Made by a program: the position numbers and the translations under genes. The notes below the pieces were generated by a model. It had not been told where the DNA came from. It saw nothing but the letters and a program-made list of their open reading frames with translations, and did no database searches. A stretch of DNA of 64,000 bases. Origin: Shinisaurus crocodilurus (Eukaryota; Chordata; Lepidosauria; Squamata; Shinisauridae). Below, piece by piece: positions 43,496-55,320 of this stretch. Location of the stretch: contig CM037876.1 of assembly GCA_021292165.1 (NCBI GenBank), positions 285,732,521-285,796,520 of the forward strand. The letters run 5' to 3'. Numbering within the stretch: position 1 is the first letter of the stretch; each line of letters starts with the position of its first letter.

Positions 43496-43824
43496 GTTGT
43501 TAATGACGCCATCCGGTATGGTTTCTTTGTGGCTTAATTTCCTTTCTTAGAGCCAAATTAAATTTTGTTCCCAGCAGGGATAATATGCATATGTTTAGCA
43601 GCGGGAACTGACCTCTTTTTAAATACAAACAGATTTTAAAGTGCTTTTGGCATTATGGAGCCCCATGCAACTTGGAGACCCTGTTGAGAGGTTTCTATTA
43701 GGCTGCTTCTTTCATTGTTTTCCAATATGGATTCACAACAGAATGAGTTGCTTAGCATTTTTGGATGTGGGTGTTTCTCAGTGGCTGCTTGCTATTAAGT
43801 CTTCATCCTGCCAGAAATTAGGTG

Positions 43825-44196
43825 GTAGGAACATGAAAAAAGCCCTGCTGGATCAGACCAAAGACCAGTCTAGTCCAACATTCTGTTTCCCACAGTGGCC
43901 AATCAGATGTCTAGGAGAAGCCCACAAGTAGGACATGAGTGCAATAGCCCCTCCCGTTCATGTTCCCCAGAAACTGGTACTGAGAGGCATACTGCCTCCG
44001 ATACTGGAGGTAATATATAGCCATCATGACTAGTAGCCATTGATAACCTTATCCTTCATGAATTTGTTTAGTTCCCTTTTACAGTCATCCAAGTTGGCAG
44101 CATCACTACAACTTGTGGTAGCGAATTCCATTGCTTAACCATGTGCTGTGTGAAGAAGTACCTTTCCCTTTAACTGTCCTGAATCTCCCACCACTC
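43825..44196 (-). mobile_element. CR1/L3-type LINE 3' region, best copy (part 1)
   Basis: AGGAACATGAAAAAAGCCCT, CACAGTGGCCAATCAGATG, GAGGCATACTGCCTCCG, CATGACTAGTAGCCATTG and GTGTGAAGAAGTACC occur in order. It is interrupted at 44197 by a TIR element and resumes at 44506. Confidence 0.82.
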
Positions 44197-44505
44197 GGGA
44201 GTTGTTTGCATGGATGGAATGATCACCCATCAGTTGGCGTGCACAAGCCTGCCTCTTCCACTTTACAGCACAACCTAATCGTTAACCCAACAACAAACCA
44301 TGGGTTAACTGCTGGGTTGTTTAGCCCCTAAAGAACCCTGTGCTCCAGGTTGTGCATCACGTTGCACAACTACGGAGGAGTTGATTGTGGGTTGTGCTGT
44401 AAAGTAGCACGCTGCTTGCAGAGCACCTGCTCTCTCCTGCTTATCCCCGACAACCCATCCATTTTTCAACTGATGGGTTGTCGTTATGTGCGAACCAGGT
44501 CTCAG
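44197..44505. mobile_element. TIR element nested in a CR1-like 3' region
   Basis: ACCCATCAGTTG near the left end (44226-44237) is mirrored by CAACTGATGGGT near the right (44467-44478). The outer ends (GAGTTGTTTGCATGG and GTTATGTGCGAACC) pair loosely. The CR1-like sequence on either side (43825-44196 and 44506-44790) would be continuous without it. TTTACAGCACAACC and GGTTGTGCTGTAAAG form an inner stem. Confidence 0.65.
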
Positions 44506-44790
44506 CTTCACAGAATGTTCCCGTGTTCTGGTATTATGAGGGAGGGAGAAAAAGTCCGCTTAGGGACTTTTATTATACATAGCAGTATATAAATACTACA
44601 AATTAATAAATCAACAAATAAAAAGTCTCCCTTTCTACTTTTTCCACACAATGCATACCTGTATAAACCTATATTGTCGTCGTCCCCCAAAGAACCTTGC
44701 CTTTTTCAAAACTAAAAAGCCTCAAACATTGTAGCCTTTCCTCATAGGGGAGTTGCTCCAGTTCCCTGATCATTTGAGTTGCCCCTGTTT
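44506..44790 (-). mobile_element. CR1/L3-type LINE 3' region (part 2)
   Basis: It resumes with CTTCACAGAATGTTCCC and TATTATGAGGGAGGGAGAAA and continues to CTAAAAAGCCTCAAAC, CTCATAGGGGAGTTGCTCC and TGATCATTTGAGTTGCCCC. Confidence 0.8.
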
Positions 44791-44992
44791 AGAAGACTGG
44801 GGTCCCAAACTGACTTGAATGTGAAAGCAGGTTTTGCCTAGTGGGAGGCAGGAGATGCTGTCCAAGTTGGTTTTCACAGAGAGCAAGAGAACAAGTGGGG
44901 CAGCAGAGGGAGCAACCTGTTGTAGTGAGAAAGCCAAGTGGTTGCAGGGTCTGTGGTATTTGCAGGTTGTACTCTGTTGTACAGAAATATAT

Positions 44993-45017
44993 TGAGAGAG
45001 AGAGAGAGAGAGAGAGA
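44993..45017. repeat. (GA)n microsatellite
   Basis: Uninterrupted GA run ahead of the L2-like fragment. Confidence 0.95.
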
Positions 45018-45029
45018 CTTGCTCAATCA

Positions 45030-45500
45030 AAAACTTGGTGCCCAAATATCTGATGGAGCTTCTTCTTCCATATCGTCCTACCCATGCATTAAGATCATCA
45101 GAGGAGGCCTTCTTTGTACGCCTTCCATAAAAGAAGAACATTTAACATCTACAAAAGAGAGGGCCTTCTCTGTTGTGGCCCCCCGACTCTGGAATGCCCT
45201 CCCATGGGAGATCCGCCTGGTGCCAATGTTGTATTCTTTTTTGTGCTAGGTGAAAACCTTTTCATTTGCACAGGCATTTTAAAACAAACCTCCAATTAAA
45301 AATAAATAAATTCAGGTTTGTATCTTTTTAGATGGTTGAAATCGTGTTATGCCTCTCGATGTCACTTTTTGATTTTTAGATTATAGATGGTTTTTATTGT
45401 ATTGTATTGTATTGTATTGTAGGTAGGTTGTTTTATGTACACTGCCTGGAAACCTTTTCCAGGATGAAGGTGTGGTTTATACATTTTTCAAACAAACAAG
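45030..45500 (+). mobile_element. L2-like LINE 3' end, frameshifted relic
   Basis: ATCATCAGAGGAGGCCTTC, AGAGAGGGCCTTCTCTGTTG and CTCTGGAATGCCCTCCCATG correspond to the SLRSSEE / RAFSVVAPRLWNALPW segment, in more than one frame. The 3' UTR contains a (TTGTA)n microsatellite. A (GA)n tract lies just upstream. Confidence 0.78.
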
Positions 45501-45831
45501 CAAACACTGCTGTCCAGAGGACAATAATGGTGCTGCAGAAGCTTCTTAGGGCCTGGATGACTGAGGCTGATTGGGCAAAATTCATGCCCTATCCTAGAGA
45601 ATGGGCCTGTGAATGAGGGGCATAGTAGGGAAAATTTTGTCAGATGCAGCTTTTATCATCGCAGTGCTGTAGTCACCAGAGGAGTTGCAATTGGTGGAAT
45701 TTCCAATTGCTATTTCAGGAAAAACACTAAACTCATCAAGACTCAAGAGGGCCAGTATAGAGATATTCTACTTGGCAGTGGGGCTCCTACAAGTGGTAGT
45801 ATGTAGGCCAAGGCCTCAGAAACACATAAAT

Positions 45832-46065
45832 CAGGGATGGGCAACTGCAGGAGGTCCGGGAGCCATTTTGGCCCCCGGACATCCCCCCATGGGCTGCACT
45901 CCATGGGAAATCCCTCAGAATGGTGGTCTCATGCTGAAATTCGGCGGCTCCATAGCACTAAAAGAGTTAAATTTAGCTTGTTTGCAAGCCGAATTTGACC
46001 CTTTTAGTGCTGTGTAGTAGCTACAGAATTCAGTGGGGCAAGGGGCTGTCTGTTGCTCACCTCTG
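45832..46065. mobile_element. hAT-like element with perfect 8-bp target site
   Basis: Ends CAGGGATGGGCAAC and GTTGCTCACCTCTG are inverted; ACATAAAT is perfectly duplicated at 45824-45831 and 46066-46073. The interior has its own inverted repeat (AGCACTAAAAGAGTTAAATTT-type against AAATTTGACCCTTTTAGTGCT-type). It has no coding capacity. Confidence 0.88.
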
Positions 46066-46190
46066 ACATAAATGATGTGATATGTATGCTGGGTGTTCAG
46101 AAGTACAGATGTTCAGCCAGTGTCCATGATGTGTGCCATCTTGTTGGGAGAAGGATGGGTTGTGAGAATTGGGTAAGTTACATGTACATT

Positions 46191-46359
46191 CAGGGCCGGT
46201 GCTACCATTAGGCCAACTAGGCAGCTGCCTAGGGCGCAGGGCTAAAGGGGGCACCAGAAACACCTTGGGGAAAAAAAATACAGCGCTCTCAAGTGGGAAG
46301 GGGGGCGCGCTAAATATCTGATCTTGCCTAGGGCACCAAACTGCCTTGCACCAGTCCTG
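46191..46359. mobile_element. hAT-like element with perfect 8-bp target site
   Basis: Ends CAGGGCCGGTGCTACC and TGCACCAGTCCTG are imperfectly inverted. TGTACATT is perfectly duplicated at 46183-46190 and 46360-46367. Inside, CTGCCTAGGGCGCAGGG and CTTGCCTAGGGCACC pair loosely. Confidence 0.88.
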
Positions 46360-46367
46360 TGTACATT

Positions 46368-47557
46368 CGTGTACATTAACATACGGCTCATTTGTGGAGG
46401 GTCAGGCACACATGTTCCCAAGGAATGGGACACTTTTTATGCTGTGCCAAGCCACATATGCAAACTGGTCCTATGGTTTTGCATGTAACAATGGTGGCCA
46501 ACGATGTGGTTCGCTAGGTGAAACTACCAGCTGCCACAGCATGGTGATAGAGGGAGAAAGGCCTTCTTGCCCTTACCTTAGTCATTAGGAAGCAGCAGTG
46601 GAGGTGGGCGGTGCCGCAGCCAGCATCATAGAATGGCCCATTTGCTGAGTGGATGGTCACCCTGGCGCATGTGCTGACTGCTGAAGCCATCAGCGTGACC
46701 ATCTACACGGCAACCGTGTGCTTGGAAATTATTTTCATTACTAAAGATTATTACCATGTTTTTGGATTTGTTGCCCCTTTTTGATAACCAAAATGTACTA
46801 AAAGCAAACATTTTGGCTAATCATTGTAAGACTGTCCTTATGTGACTCTTGAAAAATTGTGTTATTTATGCAAGAAAAGTCTGGACTGAAATAAGTAACA
46901 GTGAGGAAGGAGTCCTGATTTATTTTTATGTCTTTTCAAAAAACCTATATTTTCTTGCCTTGCATTCAGCTGAATTACATCTGACATCCCATGGAAGAAC
47001 TTTCCAAAGCAAATTGCACCTTGCAAAGGAGGTTAAAGGTGCTTGTCAGCTTTCCTTATCAAAGTCCTAAAACCAATTAGCTTTTCACAATTCTGAAAAG
47101 GGGTTAGAGTTGCTGCATTTGCTTAATTTGTTACAGAGGTATGTAATTTTCTTTTTAAAGGGTTTTTTTTAAAAAAAATCTAAGTTAAAAAAATTAGATT
47201 AAAAAAATCTAGTTTACCTCATTTGGCTGCAAATGGATGATATTTTGGTTACGGTATGTTTTTACTGCCTGCAAAAAGCAGGGATTAGAGGAGGGGGAGG
47301 GGGGAACAGCTTCTGAACTCAAGCATAACTATAATAACTTTAGTAGTAAAAGAAAAAAGGGAGGCCTATTTATATCCCATCTTTCTTCTATGGAATTCAA
47401 GGTGGTATACATAGGTTCCCAAGCAGTCTCTCAACCAGGAACTGACCAGCCACAGACCTGCTTAGCTTCAGAAAAGTTGCTGTGTCATGTGCCTTTGGAC
47501 CAAGCTCATGGAGGAAAGAAGAATAAGCCCACTATTTTAGATTGCCTTTTATTCCTT
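46368..47557. other. Unclassified non-coding stretch
   Basis: No family recognised. Poly-T and poly-A runs (47162-47213) may mark old retroelement tails. 49175-50044 is similar, with a CA-rich tract (49808-49890) and a possible hAT-like left end (GGGGTGGGCAACATTGGG, 49699). Confidence 0.5.
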
Positions 47558-49174
47558 ACTAGCTGTTGCCCGCAGCTTCGCTCGCGTGGATTTTAGGATT
47601 TGGTACAATTGTTTTTAAAAGAAACATGATGGAATCCCAGCTCCCCCGGGAATCTCAGCTCCCCCAGGATTACACAATGAAATCCCAGCTCCCCCGGGAC
47701 TGCACAATGAAATCCTAGCCCAACCCTTGGACTACCTGCTCACCCCCCCCGGGACTACACAATGAAATCCCTGCTCCCCCCCACCCCAGGACTACACAAT
47801 GAAATCCCTGTTCCCTTTCCCCCGAGACTGCACAATGAAATCCCTGCTTCCCCCCCCCCCGAGACTACATAATCAAATCTCTGTCCGCCCCCCGGGACTG
47901 CACAATGAAATCCCTGTGTCCCCCCTCCCCGGGACCACACAACGTAATCCCAGTTCCCCCCCAGGACTACACAACAGTGAAATCCCTGCTCCCCCCGGAC
48001 CACACAATGAAATCCCTGTGTCCCCCCTCCCTGGGACTACACAATTAAATCCCTGCTCTCCCCCTCGGGACTACCCAACAATGTAATCCCAGCTTGCCCC
48101 CGCCGGGACTACCCAACAATGAAATCCCAGCTCCTCTCCCCCCCCCTGTGTAGGTCCCGGCTGCAGTGCATATGAACATTCTGTTTTGACGTAGGAGAGA
48201 TTTGTATATCCGCTCCTGATTGGGCCCTTGTGGCGGCAGTTCATACAGACATTCTAAATGTCGTTGGAGTGATTTGCATAACCGCTCCTGAATGGCCCCT
48301 GCGAACATTCCAAGTGATGCCATTGGCTATCATCTATTTTGGGCCGTACAGGCGCAGTGATGGCTTTTTCGGAGATTTGAACCCGCCAGTCTTTGTCCTT
48401 GGGTGATGGAGAGTATGCATGGCAGGTTTGGGGTGGATCCGTCCAACCGTGTAGGAGCCTATGTGATGCACACAAATGCCCATACACACAGACACACGGA
48501 CACACAGGATTTGGGATGCCCCCCCCACAACAGTCATTCTCTGACTGAAAGTGTAACGTTTAGGTTGGGTGCTGGCAGCAGAAAACTTTTCTGACAGAAA
48601 TATATGATCTTAAAGAAAAATCAGGTTAATCCTGAGAGTCTACAGGTGTTGAAGAGTGACCGTGCCAAGTTTGGGGTAGATCTGTCAAAACATGATGGAG
48701 CCTATGCGATGCCCCCCCCCCCCCCACACACAACAGTCATTCAGTCATTTAAAAAGTTTCCCTCCCTTTTCACCCCCTCAGAAAACATTCTAAATGGCCT
48801 AGGGGAGATTTGCATACCCACCCCTATTGGCCCCTGTAGGAATTCATACGAAAATTCCAAGTGTCGTATGGACTATTTGCATAACTGCTCCTATTGGCTC
48901 CTGCAGCAATTATGAGGTGAGGCCGACTTGCATAACTGCTCTCCTGTTGTTTTGCCCATAGGAGATATGAGAGTGGGGCAATTTTGCCCCCTTTTTCACC
49001 CCCTTAGGAATGGAATTTCCAAAAATCCTTCCTTAGTGGGTGTCTACGTCATAAAAGCAATGTTCCTTGAAAATTTCACGTTCCTAGATTAAACGGTTTG
49101 AGCTGGGCGTTGATGAATCAGCCAATCAGTCAGTCAGTCAGTCAGTCAGGACTTCTTCTTTTATATATATAGAT
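47558..49174 (+). mobile_element. Retroelement beginning 'ACTAGCTGTTGCCCGCAGC', class uncertain
   Basis: The start (ACTAGCTGTTGCCCGCAGC, TTCGCTCGCGTGG) and end (CAATCAGTCAGTCAGTCAG, TTCTTTTATATATATAGAT) are those of an element class seen in many animal genomes, which I recall as RTE- or Penelope-like. Phrases such as GCCAAGTTTGGGGTAGATC recur (48421-48445 and 48665-48685). It contains a C-rich minisatellite and repeated 'atttgcata' units. No RT coding remains. Confidence 0.55.
47629..48148 (+). repeat. C-rich minisatellite, ~30-40 bp unit, about 14 copies
   Basis: Units have the form CACAATGAAATCCCTGCTCC, a C-run, then GGGACTA. Unit length varies mainly with the C-run. Weak periodic open frames on both strands come from the repeat and are not genes. 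Confidence 0.88.
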
Positions 49175-50052
49175 GTACAGACAGATGACAAGTCATGGTT
49201 GTTCATCCCATTCAAGTGTGAAATAAGCTTGGCCTTACTTTAGAGAACGTGGTGCACAGCCCACCAGGAACTTCTCCTGCAGAACCCCCTTTGAAATGAA
49301 TGGGATGCATAAGAGCATTAGAGAATTGGGCCCAGCCTTGGATGCAGACCCATAGCCAGCCCAGTTGCCAGGAACCAGTAGAACATGGCCAAGCCTCCCT
49401 CTATCCTGCAAAGAGATGAACTGCCACCTTCTGCACCCACTGTAGCTTTTGGGCATGCTTTGAAGCAGGTCCTGAATGTATCATGCTACACTGCTACAGT
49501 GGTCTGTCCCTGAGGTTGCAAAGGCATAGATTGTGGCTGCCAGGATTCCACTCTGTAGATAAACATGCAGTTAGCAGATCCGATAACAGTTACTCCTTTT
49601 GAGACTGAGGCCTCCGCATCAGTGAAAAAGGGGAAGAGATTTGGGCATCATCAGCATACCAATGACACCTTGCTCCCAACCACTAGATGATGAATACTGG
49701 GGTGGGCAACATTGGGTGAAGGGCCACATTGGTGGCTACGGAACCCTTCGGGGGCCACACAGGTAGGTGGTGCTGGTGCTGGGCAGGGCAGCAGTGGGTG
49801 GGACCAAGACATGCACACTCATTCACACATACACATTCACACACACCCCATTCACACCCACCCACCCATGCATGCGCATACACACACAGCTAATAGCAGG
49901 GGGAAACACCAATCATGATGAGGATCACTGGGTGTGTGTGTGAAGTTAAAGCCCTTCCCCAGTGATCCTAATTACGATTCTATATAAAGCCCCTGGGAAA
50001 GATGTTATACAGTGCATGAATTAGGAGGCAGTAGGAAGGAGAAATGCAGGAC

Positions 50053-50650
50053 GTAGGGATGTGCGATACTGGAAAACTTGTTTTGTTAGAGCTCAGCAGA
50101 CTTTCTACACATTTCTGACTTGACGTCCAAAAGCTGGCCAAGTCAGGGGTTTTTCCCTGGCTTCCATGAAATTGCTCAAAATATTTACACATATTTGGAG
50201 CTGAGAACTGCATATCTCCAGCGTAATTTGCGCAAATTGCAGAAATGTGCATAAACTGTGCAAATCAGGACTGACTCGTTAGATTCAAGTCCTTGTTGCT
50301 GTTCTTGTTGTAGCATTTAACATGAGAAGTATGCAAGCACCCTGCATATGCACACACTCCACCTTGGCCACCTTGAATTTTCTGACAGTTTCAGATTCGT
50401 GCAAAATTCAGCCCCCCCCCCGGCAATTTGCACAATTTACACACATTGCAGAGTGGGGGCCTGAATTATGCACAAATGTCCTTGGCTTTTTTAAAAAAAG
50501 AATTATGCAAATCATGGCCCATCTTAAAAACAGAAGTCCGCGTGCTGGCTCGAGTCACGTCAGAGCAAGTCAGCGCCAGCGCAGGGTTGTCAGAACTTGG
50601 TGGGGCCAAATTGAGAAAATCCCCCCTTTCGAATTCCTCACACATCCCTG
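50053..50650. mobile_element. hAT-like nonautonomous element, ~600 bp
   Basis: Ends TAGGGATGTGCGA and CTCACACATCCCTG are inverted. Flanks TGCAGGAC (50045-50052) and TGCAGGAG (50651-50658) match at 7 of 8. The interior contains repeated TTTGCACAA/TTGCGCAAATT-like words and is not protein coding. Confidence 0.72.
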
Positions 50651-50754
50651 TGCAGGAGATAAGTGGGCCAAGAGGGTGTGTGTATGCATGCGCAAAAAAG
50701 GGTTGCTGGGAGCAATTTTATAGAAGAATTCAATGGCCTAGGAACAGGATACCT

Positions 50755-51240
50755 TAATTAATTGATTGATTGATTAATTATATTTACATTATTTATATGC
50801 TGCCCTGTAATAAAAGTTCTCAGGGCACCTTACAGCATTAAAAAAAATACAATTACAATAAAAATACAATAAAAGCAACACATAAAAGTGGCACTATAAA
50901 ATTAGAACAGTCAATTAAGTCAGAGAGCAAAAAAAATAAAATAAAGCCAAAGAGCCAAGTCAATTAAAATGGAAAGTGGAGACAAAAATGCCCGCAGAGC
51001 TAAGCAAGATTAAAAACCACAACCTAGCTTATAAGGCGAGGGAGAATAATAATAAAAAAGGTATTCATGTGGCAAGAGAAAGACATTAGAAGCGACGTCA
51101 GGCAGGTCTCTCTGGGGAGGGCATTCCATAACCAGTGAGCAATACTGAAAAGGCCCTTTTTCTCACAGCTACCCGTCATACCTCACTAGCCAAGGGCAGT
51201 CAGAGAACAGCCTCAGATGATGATCTCAAGGACCGGGTAG
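50755..51240 (-). mobile_element. LINE 3' region in reverse orientation
   Basis: A TAATTGATTGATTGATTAATT tail, then TATATGCTGCCCTGTAATAA and AGGGCACCTTACAGCATTAA are the complement of an L2/CR1-like 3' end. Further in, GGTCTCTCTGGGGAGGGCATT and AGGCCCTTTTTCTCACAGC are the complement of the 'AFSVAAPRLWNALP'-type coding end. It abuts the L2-like piece at 51243. Confidence 0.6.
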
Positions 51241-51242
51241 GT

Positions 51243-51768
51243 ACATGTGTAAGAACAACATTCTCTCTTGCGAACCTGCGTGAATCTAAAGATTGGCTTT
51301 GCTCTACCAAACTCTGTCCTATAACCATTAGAGATACAATGGTCAGGGCCTTTTCTGCAGTGGTGCCAAAACCAGAACACCTCCCTGGAGAAGTTTACCA
51401 GGCTCTTCCTCTTCTTATGTTTAGGCAGGTACTTTTAAGACATACAAATTTCAGCAGCCCTGTGATTGCTATGAGGCAGCTGTGTCTGAATTGTTTAATG
51501 GGTTTATTTTAATGCTTCTCTGAGGTTGGTATTTTACTATGCTTGTTTAAGGGCGCAATCCTATGCATGTTTAGATAGTAAACATGGCTGGCTGAAGAAT
51601 TCTGAGAGCTGAAGAACTTTTTTTCTGTCTAAACATGCATAGGATTGTGCCCCAAGTTGTGATTTTATTCAACTTGATGTTTTATGTATTTAATTATGTT
51701 AGCCATTTTGAATATATTTTTTAACAGAAAAATGGGATAAATATATACTAAATAAAGAAATAATGTAA
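51243..51768 (+). mobile_element. L2-like LINE 3' end, duplicate of 28-550
   Basis: Same relic as at 28-550, in the right copy, with the same nested MITE at 51551-51652. One T is added in the MITE and there is one C/T difference near 51707. Upstream (50755-51240) lies LINE sequence in the opposite orientation, so two fragments abut head to head. Confidence 0.7.
51551..51652. mobile_element. Harbinger-like palindromic MITE, duplicate copy
   Basis: Counterpart of 336-436 in the right duplicate; it has one additional T in the T-run before the right arm. Confidence 0.75.
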
Positions 51769-52030
51769 GTCTGCATCATAAATTAGGGATTGTGATTGAA
51801 AGGAAATGGGCGATGCAAGAAAGAAGATAGTCTCTAATGTATTGCAGTAATGTGGATAAAACAGCTGAATTGGTGTTCATTTAATGGCATATAATGCAGC
51901 ATGGGTAGTGTGGTATACTAGAAGATTAAAGTTGCAATCTTTACAGACACATACCTGTGTCTGTAAGCCCAAACAAATTTAGTGGGGCTTACTTATGAGT
52001 AGACTTGCATAGGATAGGATTGTGCTGTTA

Positions 52031-52137
52031 GGGCACAATCCTATACATGTTTAGGCAGACAAAAGTCCTAGTGCTGGCTAGGGAATGCTGGGAGTTGTAG
52101 GACTTTTGTCTGTCTAAACATGCATAGGACTGTGCCT
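52031..52137. mobile_element. Harbinger-like palindromic MITE, duplicate of 815-921
   Basis: Same insertion with TTA flanks retained and one substitution in the right arm (GGACTG for GGATTG). Confidence 0.82.
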
Positions 52138-53035
52138 TTAGTGACCCACTTGCCACTGTCATTCTATTTATATGGCCGCATTAGGCTACCAAGATAGCAG
52201 TTCCCTTCTTGAGAGTCAAACTTTCTCTTTAAGATAATTTCATAATCCGATGTCAAGGTAAAAAGCACTGGAAAAGTAGCTTAGGGTAGTATTACACATC
52301 TTAAGATGTCAGCCTTGACCTTTTAAATGGACTCTCACCTGCTCTTCATTACATTGCAAACAAATATATATATATTTATATATATATATATTCACCCCAG
52401 TTTGAATATATATTTCAGTTTGTAGTGAAATTTCAAAGTTAAGATCTGAACAATGGGAAGATGGACTCTGAAGCACATAGAAGCACAAAGGGATTATAAG
52501 AAAGGGCAAAACTGTGTGCTATTTAAAGCCGGATCATATTACAAAGGGATATTGTATAATGCATTGCTGGCTAGGGAAAACCACAATAAAGCAAATGTCC
52601 TATGTACCCTTGCTATGTGGGACAACTTTTACCAAGAAAATCTAGTATCGCTTTTATCTCATAAAATGTGCTGCTGATTTTTGAAAACGTGCCAATTTTA
52701 GTGGCTGCCCTTAGTATAATTTCATACTCAGATTTTCAAGATTTTCAAGATTTTCTCATGGGAATGACAGCAATGTGTTTTAAAAATCCCATTTGGTAGT
52801 TTACAGCTGGCATCCTTTTCAGACCCAAGAACCAATCTTTACCCCCTTCTGCAAAATGGGAGCCCACTTTTAATTTTTCCTGCTAAGTTTCTGAGGAACT
52901 TCGGCCTAGGCACACCACCTGATTTTGTCTGGGCTGTGCCCATAATGTATGAATGGGACTTGTGAAATGGGTGTTGTCCCATCATGGAAAGAATTCTTGG
53001 CCTTCTGTGCATCTTGGGCTTCGCTTTGTGTATTG

Positions 53036-53167
53036 ACTGGGCAACTTGTATCCCTCCAGATGTTTCGGCGTACAACTCCCATGATCCCTCATCATTGTCT
53101 ACGCTGGCTAAGGCTGATGGGAGTTGTAGGCTAAAACATCTGGAGGGACACAAGTTGCCTGCCCCTG
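53036..53167. mobile_element. hAT-like palindromic MITE, duplicate of 1809-1940
   Basis: Same insertion in the right duplicate with the same 8-bp flanks (53028-53035 and 53168-53175); one T/C change lies in the left arm. Confidence 0.8.
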
Positions 53168-53623
53168 GTGTATAGGGACAAGTTTCTTCACAATGGGTTG
53201 GGTTCAGAATCTGTCTTCAGCAGATACAAGGGCTCTTTCCACCCAGGGGAAGCTCCTGAGATTTGGGGGACCCTCTGGAAAGTTGCCGGAAGAGGTGCTA
53301 AGGGCTGCAGAGGGAAGGGGAATTGGTGAAGATTGCCTCCCTTTCTGCCAGTGGGAATGTTCTGAGCAGAACTCTCCAAGCATGCTCCCGCCACTGGAAG
53401 AGAAGCTGGATGCAACCCTCTGTGAAAGAACATAACATTGGGAAAGGCAGGAGCCTCGCTTGAAGGACTTCTCTGATCTACATGGCAAATGCAAGCAAAT
53501 CCCTAGTTGAAAGTAGCACCTAGGGTTAGATTTTCAAAGGTTAGGTTTGCACTTGAATGCCTCCTTTTAATTGATTTCCAGCAGAAGCTAAGATTCAAAA
53601 TGCTGTTATGACCTTTAATAAAT

Positions 53624-53645
53624 ACACACACACACACACACACAC
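53624..53645. repeat. (CA)n microsatellite, duplicate of 2396-2420
   Basis: The counterpart of the left copy's tract, shorter by a few bases. The following GACACGCCCC of the left copy reads GACACCCCCC here. Confidence 0.95.
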
Positions 53646-54874
53646 GTACACAAACATAGACACCCCCCTTGGCATTTTTTAATCTTAAAGAGTGGCTTGA
53701 GTCTTCTCATTTTTGGGACAGATGTGAGTGACCTTGAGGGCTTTGCAGAATCAGAGCTTCGGTAAAGATAACGAAGCCAAAAGACACAAGAAAAGATGTG
53801 TGAGTTCAAAGTGGGAGTCTGAACCAAATACATGAACTTGCAGAGAAGCAGCAGCTCTGAGAGCTGGAGAGTACAATGTGAACTGCTGTGGAAGACAATT
53901 AGGGCTCTTCCGGGCAACTGGGGAGAAGCTTTTTCACCTTCCTCTTTGTGCTTGGTAGTAGCACGTAGTGCAATATCCCGTCCCCATGCAATGGATGGTG
54001 GTGCTTCAAGGTGGGAAGCCCAGTTTGCCACTTTCCCCTTTCCTTTTTAGGGTGAAGACAGATTTAACATTTGATGATCACTGAGGTGGAGTGTGTGGGG
54101 GCGGGGCGGGGGGGAACCCTGCCATATTAAGTCCAAATCTATACTTCCCAGGGCAAGCTCTATGGTAGTGGTGGGGACCCCTTGCTACTTCTCACAGTTT
54201 CAAATGCCTTGGCTGTGGATGGTAGTGATTGGCTAGTGCCAGTGATATCTCCCACTGCACTTTCTCCCTCCAATCCTTTGGAGGGGAGGGACAAGATAGT
54301 ATTTATCATTATCCTGTCCCTCATTGGAAAGCATACACAGGACTCCTAGGAGTCTCCCATCCAGGCATTTATGCACACCCTCTTGCTACAGCAGTGCTAT
54401 CACAACAACAGGTGACCCCATACCATCCCCTGGGGTAGATTTCTGTTCTAGTACTGAAGAGGAGAGAGTACAGCCTTGAAGTACTCTTTTTTTTTTTTTT
54501 TAAGGAGATATGAAGGGAGAAAAGATTCATAAAGTGGTTGTGCAGTCTTACAAGGGAAGAATAATTTTGCTGGTGGCTGCAGTTTTTTTGTTTTGAGGGT
54601 GTATTTGCACATTTTAAAAAGCTACTTGAGTGCTCCCACTGGAATGTTAACACAAGGAGTGTTTGGCCTCTAAAACAGTCAGAGAAATAGAAAAACAGTT
54701 TTTAACTCTTGCCCCATAACTCAAAATAACACCAGTGTGCCAAGGTTCAGCAGAAGAAATGTTTCCTGCATCACTGATATCACAGGTACTAGGTACAATT
54801 GGTCCCCACCACAACACCCATGCAACCATAGTTATACGTGGATGTGGATGCTGTGGGTAAAATATTGCAATTTA

Positions 54875-55320
54875 AGGCACAATCCTATTGTGATGATTGT
54901 AAGCCCACAAACTTGGAGGCTGACGCTCATCCAGTGCAGGGCGGGAGGAATGGCAGAGGCGATCTACGGCTCCCCATCCTCCTGCCCTGCATTTTCGTTA
55001 GAAGGACTTTTTTGTCCTTCGAGTAACAGCGTTTCAGAGGGGAAGGGAAGGAGGCTGGAGAGGCCTCAGGAAGGATAACTCATGTCCTGGCCTCTCCAGT
55101 CTCTCCCCTCCCGTCCCCCACCCACCGAAATGCCTCCTTTTCTCCCCTCCCCTCCCCTCAAGATCACTTTCCCGGGCTTGGAGAGCAGCCAGTGTGGGGA
55201 GTGGAGTAGGAGCTCTGATTCCCAGCTCCAAAGTTGGACCGCTGTTGTGACCTCAGATCTGGGAATTTGAGGTATCCTATGGCTGCTCAGATACTGTTTA
55301 GGGGCCATAGGATTGCTCCC
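54875..55320. mobile_element. Long Harbinger-like nonautonomous element (446 bp), TTA target site
   Basis: Ends AGGCACAATCCTAT and ATAGGATTGCTCCC are inverted, with TTA flanks (54872-54874 and 55321-55323). It shares blocks with 39337-39761, for example TTTCAGAGGGGAAGGGAAGG. It lies wholly within the block missing from the left duplicate. Confidence 0.72.

Noticed and set aside
47755..48148. Repeat-encoded proteins on both strands of the C-rich array
   Set aside because: Frames follow the minisatellite period and shift with C-run length; no evidence of translation.
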